Assembly (NCBI GenBank): GCA_913062815.1
Contig: CAJXWZ010000001.1
Location: 186,001-250,000 of the forward strand
Length of the DNA: 64,000 nucleotides
DNA from: an uncultured Colwellia sp.
GTDB lineage: Bacteria > Pseudomonadota > Gammaproteobacteria > Enterobacterales > Alteromonadaceae
Direction of reading: 5' to 3'
This document shows positions 39,661 through 49,196 of this stretch, piece after piece. Positions within the stretch are counted from its first letter, which is position 1. The number at the start of each line of letters is the position of its first letter. The notes below the pieces were generated by a model. The model was not told the origin of the DNA and searched no databases. It was given only the letters and a program-made list of their open reading frames with translations. A program made the position numbers and the translations under genes.

Positions 39661-41067
39661 GTGACACTTTGTAATAGCCAAGCATTTATTGACCAGCCTG
39701 TAGCTAAACTATTATGGCGAAACAGCTTACCTATGATTGCCGCAATCATGGCGTTATTTGCTTATGATTTATTAGAGTCAACACTGCTCGCTTTTCAAAG
39801 CGAGCATGTACTTACCGCTTTTGGTTTTACTTTACCCATTACTGCAGCCATGACCGCATTAGCCATTGGTTTAAGTATTCGAGCGAATAATAAAGTTGTG
39901 CATTGCAACTGTACTGATAAAGCGAATTTAGCTCAAACAATTTCAAACAGTTTGATGACTTGTCTACTCATTGTCACGCTATGCTCATGCTTATTTTTTA
40001 TTGCAAGCGAGCAATTATTGTCCCTTACTGGCAACAGAATTTGGACTGATGATATAAACAATACTGCAGCAATAGCTCAATCTGATTATCTAGATATTCG
40101 CTATTTTGGTTGGGTATTCATGGCGCTAACTTGGCAAATTAATGCAACTTTACGTGCGCTAGGTTGGATGAAGATTGCCAGTGGCTTAATGCTAAGTTGG
40201 GCGTTATGCAAATCTTTCTTAGCGGTAATAATACTTACGCCGCAAAGCCCATTTTATGCTAATGGTTTAGAAACACTCGGGTTTGTACACCTAATTTCTG
40301 ACGCTTTATTTACTTTTATTTCACTGTTGTTTTTACAGAAAAAAGTTATGTTGAAGTCACCACAATTTAGTACCCTTCTTTCCAGTATTTTGCGTCAAAA
40401 GAGAGACAGCTCACTTATTGTATTTCAACAGTTTATTACTCCTATAAGTATGGCTGCATTAACTGCAATTGCCGCCAATATGGATACCAGCTATGTAGCC
40501 ACTTTAGCGTTATTGTTTAGACTAGAAGTATTGTTTTTACTTTTACCTATGGTTTTAACTACCTCTATGCCAGCAATTATTGGTGCCAATTACTGGTTAG
40601 GGCACAAGGAAAGAGTTAAAAACTTATATAAACTAGCTTTCAGTTCAATTGCTATTTTTCAACTAATAGTAGCGTTAATTGTATTTAGCCAAAGCTACTT
40701 TCTATCATCCTTTCTTTGCCCTCACCATGCTATTTCAATGAATCTGGAGAGCTATTTAAACTGGGTTCCATGGGGTTATGGCGCTGCTGGTATTGCAATA
40801 GTTTTTCAATCTTGTCTGAACGCCAAAAATCTAACGGTATTAGCCACTTTAATTACACTCTGTCACCGAATTATTTTTGTGCTACCACTCAGTGCACTGG
40901 GCGCTTTTGCCTTTAACGAACTAGGCTTCTATCAAGGATTAATGCTTGGCCACCTTAGTGCAATTATACCGGTATTTTTTGTATTACACCGTTTTGGTTA
41001 TATCAATAAACAACATCAATCATTGCTCAACAAAAACACTTTAAAAGGAATAACTAATGAATCGTAA
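39661..41067 (+). CDS. MATE-family efflux transporter
   Basis: A 468-residue protein with about twelve membrane helices in the two-bundle MATE layout: an N-terminal KLLWRNSLPMIAAIMALFAYDLLES, ATLRALGWMKIASG in the first half and the matching FQQFITPISMAALTAIAA at the start of the second. MATE pumps expel cationic drugs or metabolites with sodium or proton gradients. GTG start. The end overlaps the next gene by 11 nt, so they are likely co-transcribed. The substrate is unknown. Confidence 0.85.
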   Translation: MTLCNSQAFIDQPVAKLLWRNSLPMIAAIMALFAYDLLESTLLAFQSEHVLTAFGFTLPITAAMTALAIGLSIRANNKVVHCNCTDKANLAQTISNSLMTCLLIVTLCSCLFFIASEQLLSLTGNRIWTDDINNTAAIAQSDYLDIRYFGWVFMALTWQINATLRALGWMKIASGLMLSWALCKSFLAVIILTPQSPFYANGLETLGFVHLISDALFTFISLLFLQKKVMLKSPQFSTLLSSILRQKRDSSLIVFQQFITPISMAALTAIAANMDTSYVATLALLFRLEVLFLLLPMVLTTSMPAIIGANYWLGHKERVKNLYKLAFSSIAIFQLIVALIVFSQSYFLSSFLCPHHAISMNLESYLNWVPWGYGAAGIAIVFQSCLNAKNLTVLATLITLCHRIIFVLPLSALGAFAFNELGFYQGLMLGHLSAIIPVFFVLHRFGYINKQHQSLLNKNTLKGITNES

Positions 41068-41818
41068 CACCTTAATTAATAGAACGTTAATAGCTTTAAC
41101 ATTAGCTGGAACGCTGGCAGCATGCCAGTCGACTATGGATGCATCAAGTACTGATACCTTTGCACAGAATCTTATCAACAGTGATAGACCTGCAAGTGAC
41201 AAAGAAAGAGATGTAGGAAGAAAGCCAGCTGAAGTTGTAGATTTTTTCGGTATTCAAGATGGAATGACAGTTTTGGAAATTCTTTCCAGTGGTGGTTATT
41301 ACACCGAAATTTTATCACAACGCGTAGGCAGTAAAGGTAAAGTTATTGCGCAAAATAATCGTTTCATTTTGGATATCTTTGACGGCCGCTTCGCAAAAGA
41401 GCTTGATGGGCGTTTAGCAAATAAACGGCTTAACAACGTTGAACATTATGTGAAAGAGTTTGGTGAATTTGATATTGAGAATCAAGTAGATGTGGTGACA
41501 ATAGTATTGAATTATCACGATATGTATTCAAATTTTCCTAAAGCGAAAAGAATGAAAGTATTACAGCAAATCAAAAAATCGCTTAAACCAGGGGGAACGG
41601 TAGGGGTAATTGATATGGAATCAAATAACGGAAATCAAAAAGATCTACACCGTATTAGCCAAGATCTTGTTATTAATGATTTTGCTGACGCTGGATTTAA
41701 GTTAGAAGCTAAAGCTGATTTCCTAAAAAATCCAGCCGATGATTACAGCAAGGTTGTCTTTGATAAGGCGGTGCGAGGAAAAACCGACCGTTTTGTTTTT
41801 AAGTTTGTCAAAGCCTAA
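41057..41818 (+). CDS. methyltransferase-like lipoprotein
   Basis: The 253-residue protein starts with a lipoprotein signal (LIALTLAGTLAAC, lipobox LAAC then Gln, which suggests outer-membrane sorting) and continues with a class I methyltransferase-like fold: DGMTVLEILSSGGYYTEILS, VVTIVLNYHDMY, and LKPGGTVGVIDMES. The SAM loop is atypical: SSGGYY in place of the usual GxGxG. Exported homologues of this kind are common in marine gammaproteobacteria, but a periplasmic SAM supply is not known, so the activity is uncertain. Overlaps the MATE gene by 11 nt. Confidence 0.8.
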   Translation: MNRNTLINRTLIALTLAGTLAACQSTMDASSTDTFAQNLINSDRPASDKERDVGRKPAEVVDFFGIQDGMTVLEILSSGGYYTEILSQRVGSKGKVIAQNNRFILDIFDGRFAKELDGRLANKRLNNVEHYVKEFGEFDIENQVDVVTIVLNYHDMYSNFPKAKRMKVLQQIKKSLKPGGTVGVIDMESNNGNQKDLHRISQDLVINDFADAGFKLEAKADFLKNPADDYSKVVFDKAVRGKTDRFVFKFVKA

Positions 41819-41855
41819 GCTATAAATAATTAATAAAATCGATATACACTTAAGC

Positions 41856-41878
41856 AGCCCTATTAAATTCATAGGGCT
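41856..41878. terminator. possible hairpin after the methyltransferase-like gene
   Basis: agccctat - taaattc - atagggct, an eight-base perfect stem 37 nt past the stop codon, without a strong T-run. The rest of the gap before the peptidase gene shows nothing else I can support. Confidence 0.45.
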
Positions 41879-42094
41879 AGACTCCACTAATAATTTGAGT
41901 CTACAACCTTGCCTATACAGAGTTCATATTTCTTGCCATATCTTCTTCTGTCATAATAGTTATAAAAGTGATCATTATAATTAACTGCAAACTTCCCTTT
42001 CCAAGCAACCATACTTTGTTTTCAATGTGCATAGCGAATTAAGATGATACGTTTTATACTCGTACGGTATTTTTAACCAAATAAGAATAATTCC

Positions 42095-43750
42095 ATGAAA
42101 AATAAAATTGTTTTATCCCTATTATCTACCGCATTGCTGGCTGGTTGTTTTGATTCAGCAACAACTCAGACTGAAGAGAAAACTGTAACAATCAATACCA
42201 CTCAAGCCTTTGATGTAAGTTATGAAAGCATCAACAAAGAACAGTTGATTGAACACATAAAAGTGTTAGCTTCTGATGAGTTTGAAGGGCGCGCACCATC
42301 AAGTAAAGGAGAAGAGCTTACCCTTGATTATTTAACAAAACAGCTCACTGCCGTTGGTTTTGTACCAGGCAATGGCGATAGCTTTTTACAAGCAGTGCCA
42401 ATGATATCAATTGAAGCATCACCTGAGATGACTCTCTCGATTGGTGGTAAAGATTATCAATACGGACCTGAAATGGTAATGGGTTCAAGCAGAATTACTG
42501 ACTTTTCAGAGTTAAAAGATTCTGATTTAGTGTTTGTCGGTTATGGCATAAATGCTCCTGAGTATAACTGGAATGATTACCAAGATGTTGACGTAAAAGG
42601 TAAAACTGTTGTCATGCTAGTTAACGATCCAGGTTTTGCAACTCAAGATCCTGCTATTTTTAATGGCAATGCCATGACCTATTATGGCCGTTGGACTTAC
42701 AAATACGAAGAAGCAAGCCGTCAAGGTGCTGAAGGCGCCATCATTATTCATGAAACTGCCCCAGCATCATACAACTGGTCTGTGGTTGAGCATTCTTGGA
42801 CTGGGCCTCAATTTGGCTTTGTCCGTGAAGATCTCAATAAAGGTAGGGTTGCCGTTGAAGGTTGGGTTAATAGTGATGTGGCAAAAGAGTTGTTCGATAG
42901 TGCAGGTCTGAACTTTGAAGAATCTAAGGCACAAGCGGCAAAAGGCAGTTTTAATGTTGATATGGGCGATTTACAAGCAACAATAAAAGTTAACAACACC
43001 GTTAAAGAATCTGTTTCATATAACTTTATTGCAACTTTACCTGGCAGTACAACGCCAGATGAACATATTCTTTATACCGCTCACTGGGATCATTTAGGTA
43101 AGGACACGAGCCTTATTGGCGATCAAGTATATAATGGCGCTGTAGATAATGCATCAGGCACCGCCGCACTTATTGAGGTTGCCGAAGCCTTTGCAAAATT
43201 ACCTGTTGCCCCGCAACGTTCCATAACAATTATGGCAGTTACGGCAGAAGAGCAAGGCCTATTAGGCTCTAAATTCTACGCCACTAACCCTATTATTCCT
43301 GCCTCAAAAACGGTAGCCAATATTAATATGGATGCCCTGGGTGTGGTAGGAAAAAGCAGCGATGTTTCTGTTTATGGCTTAGGTCAATCTGAGTTAGATA
43401 ACTTTCTTGCAACGGCTGCTAAAAAACAAGGACGCAGTATTGCAGGCGACCCTAGACCTGCGGCTGGCATTTATTATCGTTCTGATCACTTCGCTTTTGC
43501 TAATATAGGCATTCCTGCGCTTTATGCAAAAACAGGAAAAACGCCGGTTGATGAAGCAACCAAAGCTTTGCGTGCTAAATTAAAAGAGAGCTTAGGCAAG
43601 TGCTATCATAATTTATGTGATGAATATGATGAAGCTTGGGACATGTCTGGTGCAGTACAGGATATACAAGCTTTCTATGAGATTGGTTATGAGTTATCAA
43701 AAGAGAATGTTTGGCCGAAATGGAGCAAGTCTTCCGAATTTAAACGTTAA
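42095..43750 (+). CDS. M28-family metallopeptidase lipoprotein
   Basis: A 551-residue exported peptidase. Lipobox LLAGC at the N-terminus, a protease-associated (PA) insert around 140-300 and a zinc peptidase core with YTAHWDHLGK, GAVDNASGTAALIEVAEAF, TAEEQGLLGSKFY, NMDALG and YRSDHFAFANIGIPALY. These give the two-zinc ligand set and the Glu base (AEEQ). Such enzymes are aminopeptidases in the outer envelope that degrade peptides. Monocistronic, with a bidirectional terminator 34 nt downstream. Confidence 0.93.
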   Translation: MKNKIVLSLLSTALLAGCFDSATTQTEEKTVTINTTQAFDVSYESINKEQLIEHIKVLASDEFEGRAPSSKGEELTLDYLTKQLTAVGFVPGNGDSFLQAVPMISIEASPEMTLSIGGKDYQYGPEMVMGSSRITDFSELKDSDLVFVGYGINAPEYNWNDYQDVDVKGKTVVMLVNDPGFATQDPAIFNGNAMTYYGRWTYKYEEASRQGAEGAIIIHETAPASYNWSVVEHSWTGPQFGFVREDLNKGRVAVEGWVNSDVAKELFDSAGLNFEESKAQAAKGSFNVDMGDLQATIKVNNTVKESVSYNFIATLPGSTTPDEHILYTAHWDHLGKDTSLIGDQVYNGAVDNASGTAALIEVAEAFAKLPVAPQRSITIMAVTAEEQGLLGSKFYATNPIIPASKTVANINMDALGVVGKSSDVSVYGLGQSELDNFLATAAKKQGRSIAGDPRPAAGIYYRSDHFAFANIGIPALYAKTGKTPVDEATKALRAKLKESLGKCYHNLCDEYDEAWDMSGAVQDIQAFYEIGYELSKENVWPKWSKSSEFKR

Positions 43751-43784
43751 GCTTAATTGGTATTAAGTTTATTCAAACGAATAT

Positions 43785-43822
43785 AAAAAAGTGGTAGTGA
43801 AAGTATTCACTACCACTTTTTT
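43785..43822. terminator. bidirectional terminator
   Basis: A 16-base perfect stem (aaaaaagtggtagtga with tcactaccactttttt) over a 6-nt loop between the convergent peptidase and PEP-CTERM genes. A- and T-runs on both flanks let it work on both strands. Confidence 0.9.
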
Positions 43823-43865
43823 AAATCATTATCAGTAACCCTGTACTAAGTTTACTGTTTACACA

Positions 43866-44594
43866 TTAACGTTTTATAGATTTTTTACGCTTACCCATCA
43901 CAAAAAACAGTAAAGCTAATGCTAATAATAATATAGAATTTGGCTCTGGAACGGCGGTGACATTAAAGTAATCAATTCTAAAGCCGTCTGAATTTCCATC
44001 AGCCCAAAATAGAAAGCTAGTTCCCACAATGGAATGAAAATCAAATTTTGAATCATCATCAAAAAAAGCCTGACTCGCATATGGAGATGATTCTTCAATA
44101 TCGAAATCAGCTAAATAAAGCACACCATCAACGGTTAAGTTGAAATCATCGTAGCCATCAAAGGTATCAAAACTGTCAAAGTCGATATAATTTAAGCGGA
44201 CAACTTGATCGAAGGTGAATAACAGACCTTCATCAAAATCCGGAATACTGTTATCATCATCTTTAACGTTATTGTCATTACCGCCATCTAGATGATGACC
44301 ATCATTATCATGACTAACCACACCAAGGTTGTCACTTGAACTAACATAGACTCCAGTGCCATCAGCATTAAGCAAATTTAACGAGTCAATATTACCATCG
44401 CCGTCATTAATTATATTATAAGCGGTTACCGTCACTTCAATACCATCAACGATTAAACTCACCTCATTATAGGCTTGACCTCCAACCACACCAAGATTGC
44501 TAACTTCAAAATCAATTAAGGTTGCAGAAGCGGGTTTTATCAAAGTAAGTGAGAATAAAATAATAAATAAATTTATAAGGTTATTTTTAAACAT
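43866..44594 (-). CDS. PEP-CTERM sorted exported protein
   Basis: A 242-residue protein with a signal peptide (FIILFSLTLIKPASA), a beta-rich Asp/Asn-rich body (about 90-200, with NDGDGNIDSLNLLN and DNDGHHLDGGNDN giving calcium-loop-like patterns) and a C-terminal PEP-CTERM tail: VPEPNSILLLALALLFFVM followed by a basic stop-transfer cluster. The family is exported and cleaved by an exosortase. It is the last gene before a convergent terminator and stands alone. The short exosortase about 5 kb away is not of the usual PEP-CTERM size class, so the cognate enzyme may be elsewhere. Confidence 0.9.
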   Translation of the reverse strand: MFKNNLINLFIILFSLTLIKPASATLIDFEVSNLGVVGGQAYNEVSLIVDGIEVTVTAYNIINDGDGNIDSLNLLNADGTGVYVSSSDNLGVVSHDNDGHHLDGGNDNNVKDDDNSIPDFDEGLLFTFDQVVRLNYIDFDSFDTFDGYDDFNLTVDGVLYLADFDIEESSPYASQAFFDDDSKFDFHSIVGTSFLFWADGNSDGFRIDYFNVTAVPEPNSILLLALALLFFVMGKRKKSIKR

Positions 44595-44780
44595 TTAACT
44601 ACATCATCATTAAAATTTCCCTGTTTAAGCAGGAATGATGCCAGTAGAAAAATCACGATTAACATCATAAACTTACAATAGCCTTAAACTTCAGTGATTA
44701 TTTACTTGTAAAATAAGCTGACAAAACAACAAGTTAAATGGTTATTTTTTAATCAACTCTATATTAGCCGCACCTTATGA

Positions 44781-45653
44781 TTAAAGCTGCTCAAGAATTT
44801 TATCTAAACCCGCCTTAGATTGTTGAACCGCTTGTAGTGGCGTTAATCCATTCGGATATTCTTCTTGTTCGACTACGAACCATAATGTGCCACCTACGGC
44901 TATATTTGTTTTTGAAAGGTTTAACCAATCAATTGTATCTTGGCCAATCAGTGGCAGCTTACCTTTTATTCCTTCAGGTAATTTCACTTTATAGTGTGTT
45001 GTTAATGTTCTACCTGGATATCGTTTCACATAATCTATAGGGTCTTTACCTGCATAAGTTGTCCAACCAACATCTTGCTGAAGAATGATATTCTGAGAAG
45101 TATTTTTCGCCAAATAATCCCAATAGGTAATGCCTTTATAAGCATTAAATTCATGGTCATGGTTATGAAAACCTGTTTTCATTCCTAGGGGAGCAAGTTT
45201 TTTATCGAGCTTATTTAATAGCGCAACAACTTCCTTAATGCCTTCTGGGTGCCATGCCCGTTCATCCCAACCAACAATAAGCATATCAACACCTAATGTA
45301 TGATAAAAAGAGACTGTTTGATCGAAGTTTTCATCATTTAGCTGCTCAAAAGAAATATGTGCGCCACTGCCCTTTAAGCCCAGCTCGTCTAATATATGCT
45401 TCACAGCTTTTGCATTACCTTTAAACTCACCGAACTCATTCGCAAACTCAACACCAGCAAAGCCCATGTCGGCAAGTTGCGTCAAAGTGCCTTTAAAATC
45501 GGCCTTAACCTCATCTTTAACCGACCATAATTGCACACTGAGTTTTGGTATGGATTGTGAGATTGACTTTTCCTTGTCAATGCCAGCACCAAAGCTCTTC
45601 GTTGAGATCACAAGTAAACTGAGCAATATTAACGTTTTTATTTTCATATTCAT
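44781..45653 (-). CDS. exported sugar isomerase/epimerase-like TIM barrel protein
   Basis: A 290-residue xylose-isomerase-like TIM barrel with a signal peptide (IKTLILLSLLVISTKSFG). Recognisable elements are LSVQLWSVKDEVKADF, GFAGVEFANEFG, MKTGFHNHDHEF and ILQQDVGWTTYAGKDP; acidic and histidine residues suited to metal binding are present. Last gene of a three-gene minus-strand operon after the gluconate-dehydrogenase-3-like and GMC genes (28 nt from the GMC stop), so I infer that it acts on the oxidised sugar or glycoside in the periplasm. The substrate is unknown. Confidence 0.85.
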   Translation of the reverse strand: MNMKIKTLILLSLLVISTKSFGAGIDKEKSISQSIPKLSVQLWSVKDEVKADFKGTLTQLADMGFAGVEFANEFGEFKGNAKAVKHILDELGLKGSGAHISFEQLNDENFDQTVSFYHTLGVDMLIVGWDERAWHPEGIKEVVALLNKLDKKLAPLGMKTGFHNHDHEFNAYKGITYWDYLAKNTSQNIILQQDVGWTTYAGKDPIDYVKRYPGRTLTTHYKVKLPEGIKGKLPLIGQDTIDWLNLSKTNIAVGGTLWFVVEQEEYPNGLTPLQAVQQSKAGLDKILEQL

Positions 45654-45681
45654 TCTCTTATTTTAATCACAACTAATTAAG

Positions 45682-47415
45682 TTAAATTCTTTTATTTTTC
45701 ATTTCTTGTACCGCATAGTCAACAGCTCTAACGGTTAGTGCCATAAAGGTTAATGAAGGATTAACCACAGCTGACGAGCAAAAACTTGAGCCGTCAGTAA
45801 TAAATAAATTCGGTATATCATGAGTCTGGTTATAAGCATTTAAAACTGAACTTTTAGGATCTTTACCCATTCTGGCTGTGCCTACTTCATGAATTGCTAA
45901 ACCCGGTGAGTTGCTATCTATTGAGTTATAGCTTTGAACTTCTTTAAGCCCCGCTTGCTCTAACATATCTTTTGCCGTATGTTCAGCATCTTCCATCATC
46001 AATTTTTCATTGTTCGACCACTGACAGTTAATATGAAGCTGAGGAATACCCCACTTGTCTTTTTTACTCGCATGCAAGGACACTTGATTTTCAAATCGAG
46101 GTAACATTTCCCCTTGTGCGTGCAAACCAAAATACCAATCTCCGGCTTGGGTAAGTTGCTGTTTAAAATTAGCACCAATACCATCCAAACTTCCTCTTCC
46201 CTGCCAATTACTCCGGTTTGCTCCCCCTGATAAAGCATAACCACGTTTATAGTGTTTTTTATATTTTGACGGTTCAAATTGAAAGTTAGGTATATAAGCA
46301 CCTGTGGGTCTGCGCCCAGAATAAAACTCGTCGTGATAGCCTTCTATTCGTCCAGTAGCGCCGGCATTGTATACATGATCCATTAGGTAATGCCCCAAAA
46401 CCCCTGAGCTATTGGCAATACCATTAGGGAATTTCTTTGACTTAGAGTTAAGCATTATTTGTGTTGAACCCAACGTTGAAGCGCATAAGAATACAACCTT
46501 GGCAAAGTATTCTCGGGTGGTTAAATTATCATTATCAATAACTCTCACCCCTTTTACTCGATTAGTATGCTCATCATAAATTAGGCTATGAACAACACTG
46601 TTAGGAGCAATATGTAGATTTCCTGTTTTTGCTGCAGCAGGTAAGGTTGAGCTTTGAGTAGAAAAATAAGCACCAAATGAACAACCTTTTTGACACTCAT
46701 TTCTCGCCTGACATTGTACCCGTCCTTGAGAAATATGTAATTTACTTGGCTTGGTAAGATGTGCAGTTCTGCCCATCACCATGGGACGTTCAGGAAATAA
46801 AGTTGAAAATTTCTCCTGTAAAGCTAGCTCTGGTTTTGTCCATTCAAACGGTGGTAAAAAGTCACTATCTGGAAGTTGCGCTAAATTATCGTAATTGCCG
46901 CTAATACCGGCATGTTTTTCTACATGTAAGTACCAAGACGCTAAATCTTTATAGCGTATTGGCCAATCGTTTCCATGGCCGTCTAGTTTATTGGCATTAA
47001 AATCAAAATCACTAAATCGATAGGATTGTCTGTGCCAAAGTAACGATTTTCCGCCTAACTGATTTGCTCTTATCCAACTAAATCCGCTACCTTTTTCGGT
47101 TGAGTAAGGGTAGTCTTTATCATTACCAAAAAAGTGCTTGGTGCCATCATGAAAGGCATAACAAAGCTTTTGTACTTTGTGTTGTTCATCCGCTAACAAA
47201 TTATCAACTTTCATGCGATTAGGGTATTGCCAAACACCTTTACCCTCAGTTATATAATCTTTTTGGTGTTCAACTACTCGACCTCTTTCAACCATTAGCG
47301 TTTTAAAACCACGCTCACAGAACTCTTTTGCCGCCCAACCACCTGAAATACCAGAGCCTATAACAAGTGCATCATATTCGTCAGTAGTTTCGTTAATGTA
47401 TAAACCTTCGTTCAT
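45682..47415 (-). CDS. GMC oxidoreductase (glucoside 3-dehydrogenase-like)
   Basis: A 577-residue FAD flavoprotein of the GMC family: the dinucleotide fold DALVIGSGISGGWAAKEF, the KSLLWHRQSYRFSDFDF segment, NECQKGCSFGAYF, AGATGRIEGY, and a C-terminal HEVGTARMGKDPKSSV and VVNPSLTFMALTV with the active-site His pair region. The protein has no signal peptide. In gluconate 2-dehydrogenase and glucoside 3-dehydrogenase systems the large subunit is exported with the Tat-tagged small subunit, which is the preceding gene here. It probably oxidises a sugar hydroxyl and passes electrons to a membrane carrier. Confidence 0.88.
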   Translation of the reverse strand: MNEGLYINETTDEYDALVIGSGISGGWAAKEFCERGFKTLMVERGRVVEHQKDYITEGKGVWQYPNRMKVDNLLADEQHKVQKLCYAFHDGTKHFFGNDKDYPYSTEKGSGFSWIRANQLGGKSLLWHRQSYRFSDFDFNANKLDGHGNDWPIRYKDLASWYLHVEKHAGISGNYDNLAQLPDSDFLPPFEWTKPELALQEKFSTLFPERPMVMGRTAHLTKPSKLHISQGRVQCQARNECQKGCSFGAYFSTQSSTLPAAAKTGNLHIAPNSVVHSLIYDEHTNRVKGVRVIDNDNLTTREYFAKVVFLCASTLGSTQIMLNSKSKKFPNGIANSSGVLGHYLMDHVYNAGATGRIEGYHDEFYSGRRPTGAYIPNFQFEPSKYKKHYKRGYALSGGANRSNWQGRGSLDGIGANFKQQLTQAGDWYFGLHAQGEMLPRFENQVSLHASKKDKWGIPQLHINCQWSNNEKLMMEDAEHTAKDMLEQAGLKEVQSYNSIDSNSPGLAIHEVGTARMGKDPKSSVLNAYNQTHDIPNLFITDGSSFCSSAVVNPSLTFMALTVRAVDYAVQEMKNKRI

Positions 47416-47449
47416 TGTTTATTGCTCTCTCAATACGTTCGCCAAGCGC

Positions 47450-48085
47450 TTAATAATAAGCTAAGGACCCATAAGATTTCCCTACCGAATCATAAGGTAT
47501 AGAGCCTTTAAAACCGCCTGGCACCGCTTGATAGCTTAATGCTTGAGTAGCACCTATTTCAGTAGTAAAAAAACCAAAGACAACCAAGGATTTTAGTCCC
47601 TTAAATAATTTTTCATCATTAGCAGTAAATCCTAAGTCCTGCTGTTCAGCGGCAATTAACACTTGTGTCTGTTGCTCAAAGCTCAATTGGGAAAAAGCCA
47701 TTGAAAAATGTGTTTGACTTAACTGGTCAATTCTATTCAAAATAACCTTGCCTTGTGCTTGTTGTGCTTTGCTGTAACAAGAAACAAGCTGATGATCGAT
47801 AAAACCATGCACATCTAGTTCTGCAGCACTTGGGGTATTCGTTTTGGGTAAAATTACATTGCATACATCAGCTAGTATTTCCATCTGATATTGAGAAAAC
47901 AACTTACCTGCTTTAGCAACACTGTCCTTTCTTGACTCATAACTCAATGCAACAGCCAAGGCATTACCAGCAGTAAGTTGTGCAACAGCACTCCCGCTCA
48001 TAACAGCCACTAGTCCTTTAAGGAAATAACGTTTACTGTTAGCGAGTGTCACTACACTTGAGCTATTATCTTGATTGTTTTTCAA
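47450..48085 (-). CDS. gluconate 2-dehydrogenase subunit 3-family protein, Tat-type leader
   Basis: A 211-residue small subunit: leader SKRYFLKGLVAVMSG resembles a twin-arginine signal with Lys-Arg in place of Arg-Arg, followed by a hydrophobic stretch and AVALS. The mature part has CNVILPKTNTPSAAELDVHGFID, the family signature, and GFFTTEIGATQALSYQAVPGGFKG. It is needed to export and assemble the flavoprotein partner that begins 35 nt downstream. Upstream, 205 nt away and divergent, is a PAS-AraC regulator. Confidence 0.87.
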   Translation of the reverse strand: MKNNQDNSSSVVTLANSKRYFLKGLVAVMSGSAVAQLTAGNALAVALSYESRKDSVAKAGKLFSQYQMEILADVCNVILPKTNTPSAAELDVHGFIDHQLVSCYSKAQQAQGKVILNRIDQLSQTHFSMAFSQLSFEQQTQVLIAAEQQDLGFTANDEKLFKGLKSLVVFGFFTTEIGATQALSYQAVPGGFKGSIPYDSVGKSYGSLAYY

Positions 48086-48289
48086 ATGTCATCGCCCCAA
48101 CTTTAGGAATTTTGAGCATTACAAGTAATGCCCGCACGTATCTTTTTCTTCAATACCCGTTAATAAAAGCTAATAATTACTATATGCCTTTGGCAGAAAA
48201 ATATGTTATTAATAAATCGGTTTAAAGTGCAACAAAATCGGCGTCTATAATTTTTATAGCAATATTTATCATTACAAAATGTAAATACT

Positions 48290-49054
48290 ATGACAGAAAA
48301 AAAATTCAATAGTTTCGTTACGCAAATGGGTGTTGAACAATTAATCAACATGTTTGATCTATTACCTGACGTACTTTTTTGGATAAAAGACAGTGAACAC
48401 AACTTTATCCACGCTAATCAATCATTTATAGAGCACAAAGGAGTAAAAGATCTTGAAAGGATCATCGGCAAAACGGATTTTGATTTTTCACCTTTGCACA
48501 TTGCTAAACAATTTATTAGTGATGATGAAAAGATATTAGCCGGAAAAACAGTCACTGATCGTTTAGAAATGAATATGACTCAGTCTGGTGATACCGCTTG
48601 GTATGCTACTTCTAAGAGACCTATTACTGATGTTCAAGGAAATATAATCGGCTCTTACGGTATAACACGGCATTTAGAAAAACAAGCCAAGGTATTATCC
48701 AGTATCGAAGAAATTAAAGTGCCTGTTGACTATATTCGCCAAAACTATCATCAACAATTCACCATAGAAAAGTTAGCTAAATTGGCTTATTTATCTGTAA
48801 GCGCACTAGAAAGACGCTTTAAAAAGCACTTAGCAAAAACCCCAAAACAATTCATTAATGAAGTAAGGCTTGAGAATGCCCGTAAGCTTTTAGTAGAAAC
48901 CAATATGCCTATTTCGCGCGTTGGAGATGAAACCGGCTTTAATGAGCATAGTTATTTCAGCAAACAATTCCGATTATTTTTTGGTGAGCTACCTTCGAGC
49001 TATAGATTGAATTATCGAGAGGGAAGTACCATTTTTCAGAATAATGCCGATTAG
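48290..49054 (+). CDS. AraC-family regulator with N-terminal PAS domain
   Basis: A 254-residue regulator: PAS domain at about 15-130 (LPDVLFWIKDSEHNFIHANQ, FIEHKGVKDLERIIGKTDFD, ending GSYGITRHLEKQA) and a C-terminal double HTH of the AraC family (FTIEKLAKLAYLSVSALERR, NEVRLENARKLLVETNMPIS, FNEHSYFSKQFRLFFGELPS). The PAS domain could sense a small molecule or redox signal. It is divergent from the sugar-oxidation operon, which is the likely target; 142 nt downstream begins the exosortase operon on the same strand, which could also be under its control. Confidence 0.88.
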   Translation: MTEKKFNSFVTQMGVEQLINMFDLLPDVLFWIKDSEHNFIHANQSFIEHKGVKDLERIIGKTDFDFSPLHIAKQFISDDEKILAGKTVTDRLEMNMTQSGDTAWYATSKRPITDVQGNIIGSYGITRHLEKQAKVLSSIEEIKVPVDYIRQNYHQQFTIEKLAKLAYLSVSALERRFKKHLAKTPKQFINEVRLENARKLLVETNMPISRVGDETGFNEHSYFSKQFRLFFGELPSSYRLNYREGSTIFQNNAD

Positions 49055-49196
49055 CCATCATCAAAATCTAATTTATATTAACAAGTACATTTCACATATT
49101 TCCTCGCTTTCATAAATGACTATTTAAGTGAGAATTTTGCCCTAATGATTAAATTAATATTACAATGTATTCATCGAAAATATTGAATAAACAGCA

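Noticed and set aside
43866-44594. PEP-CTERM protein as substrate of the short exosortase.
   Set aside because: Different signal class, separate operon and distance of about 5 kb. Not excluded, but there is no support for it.
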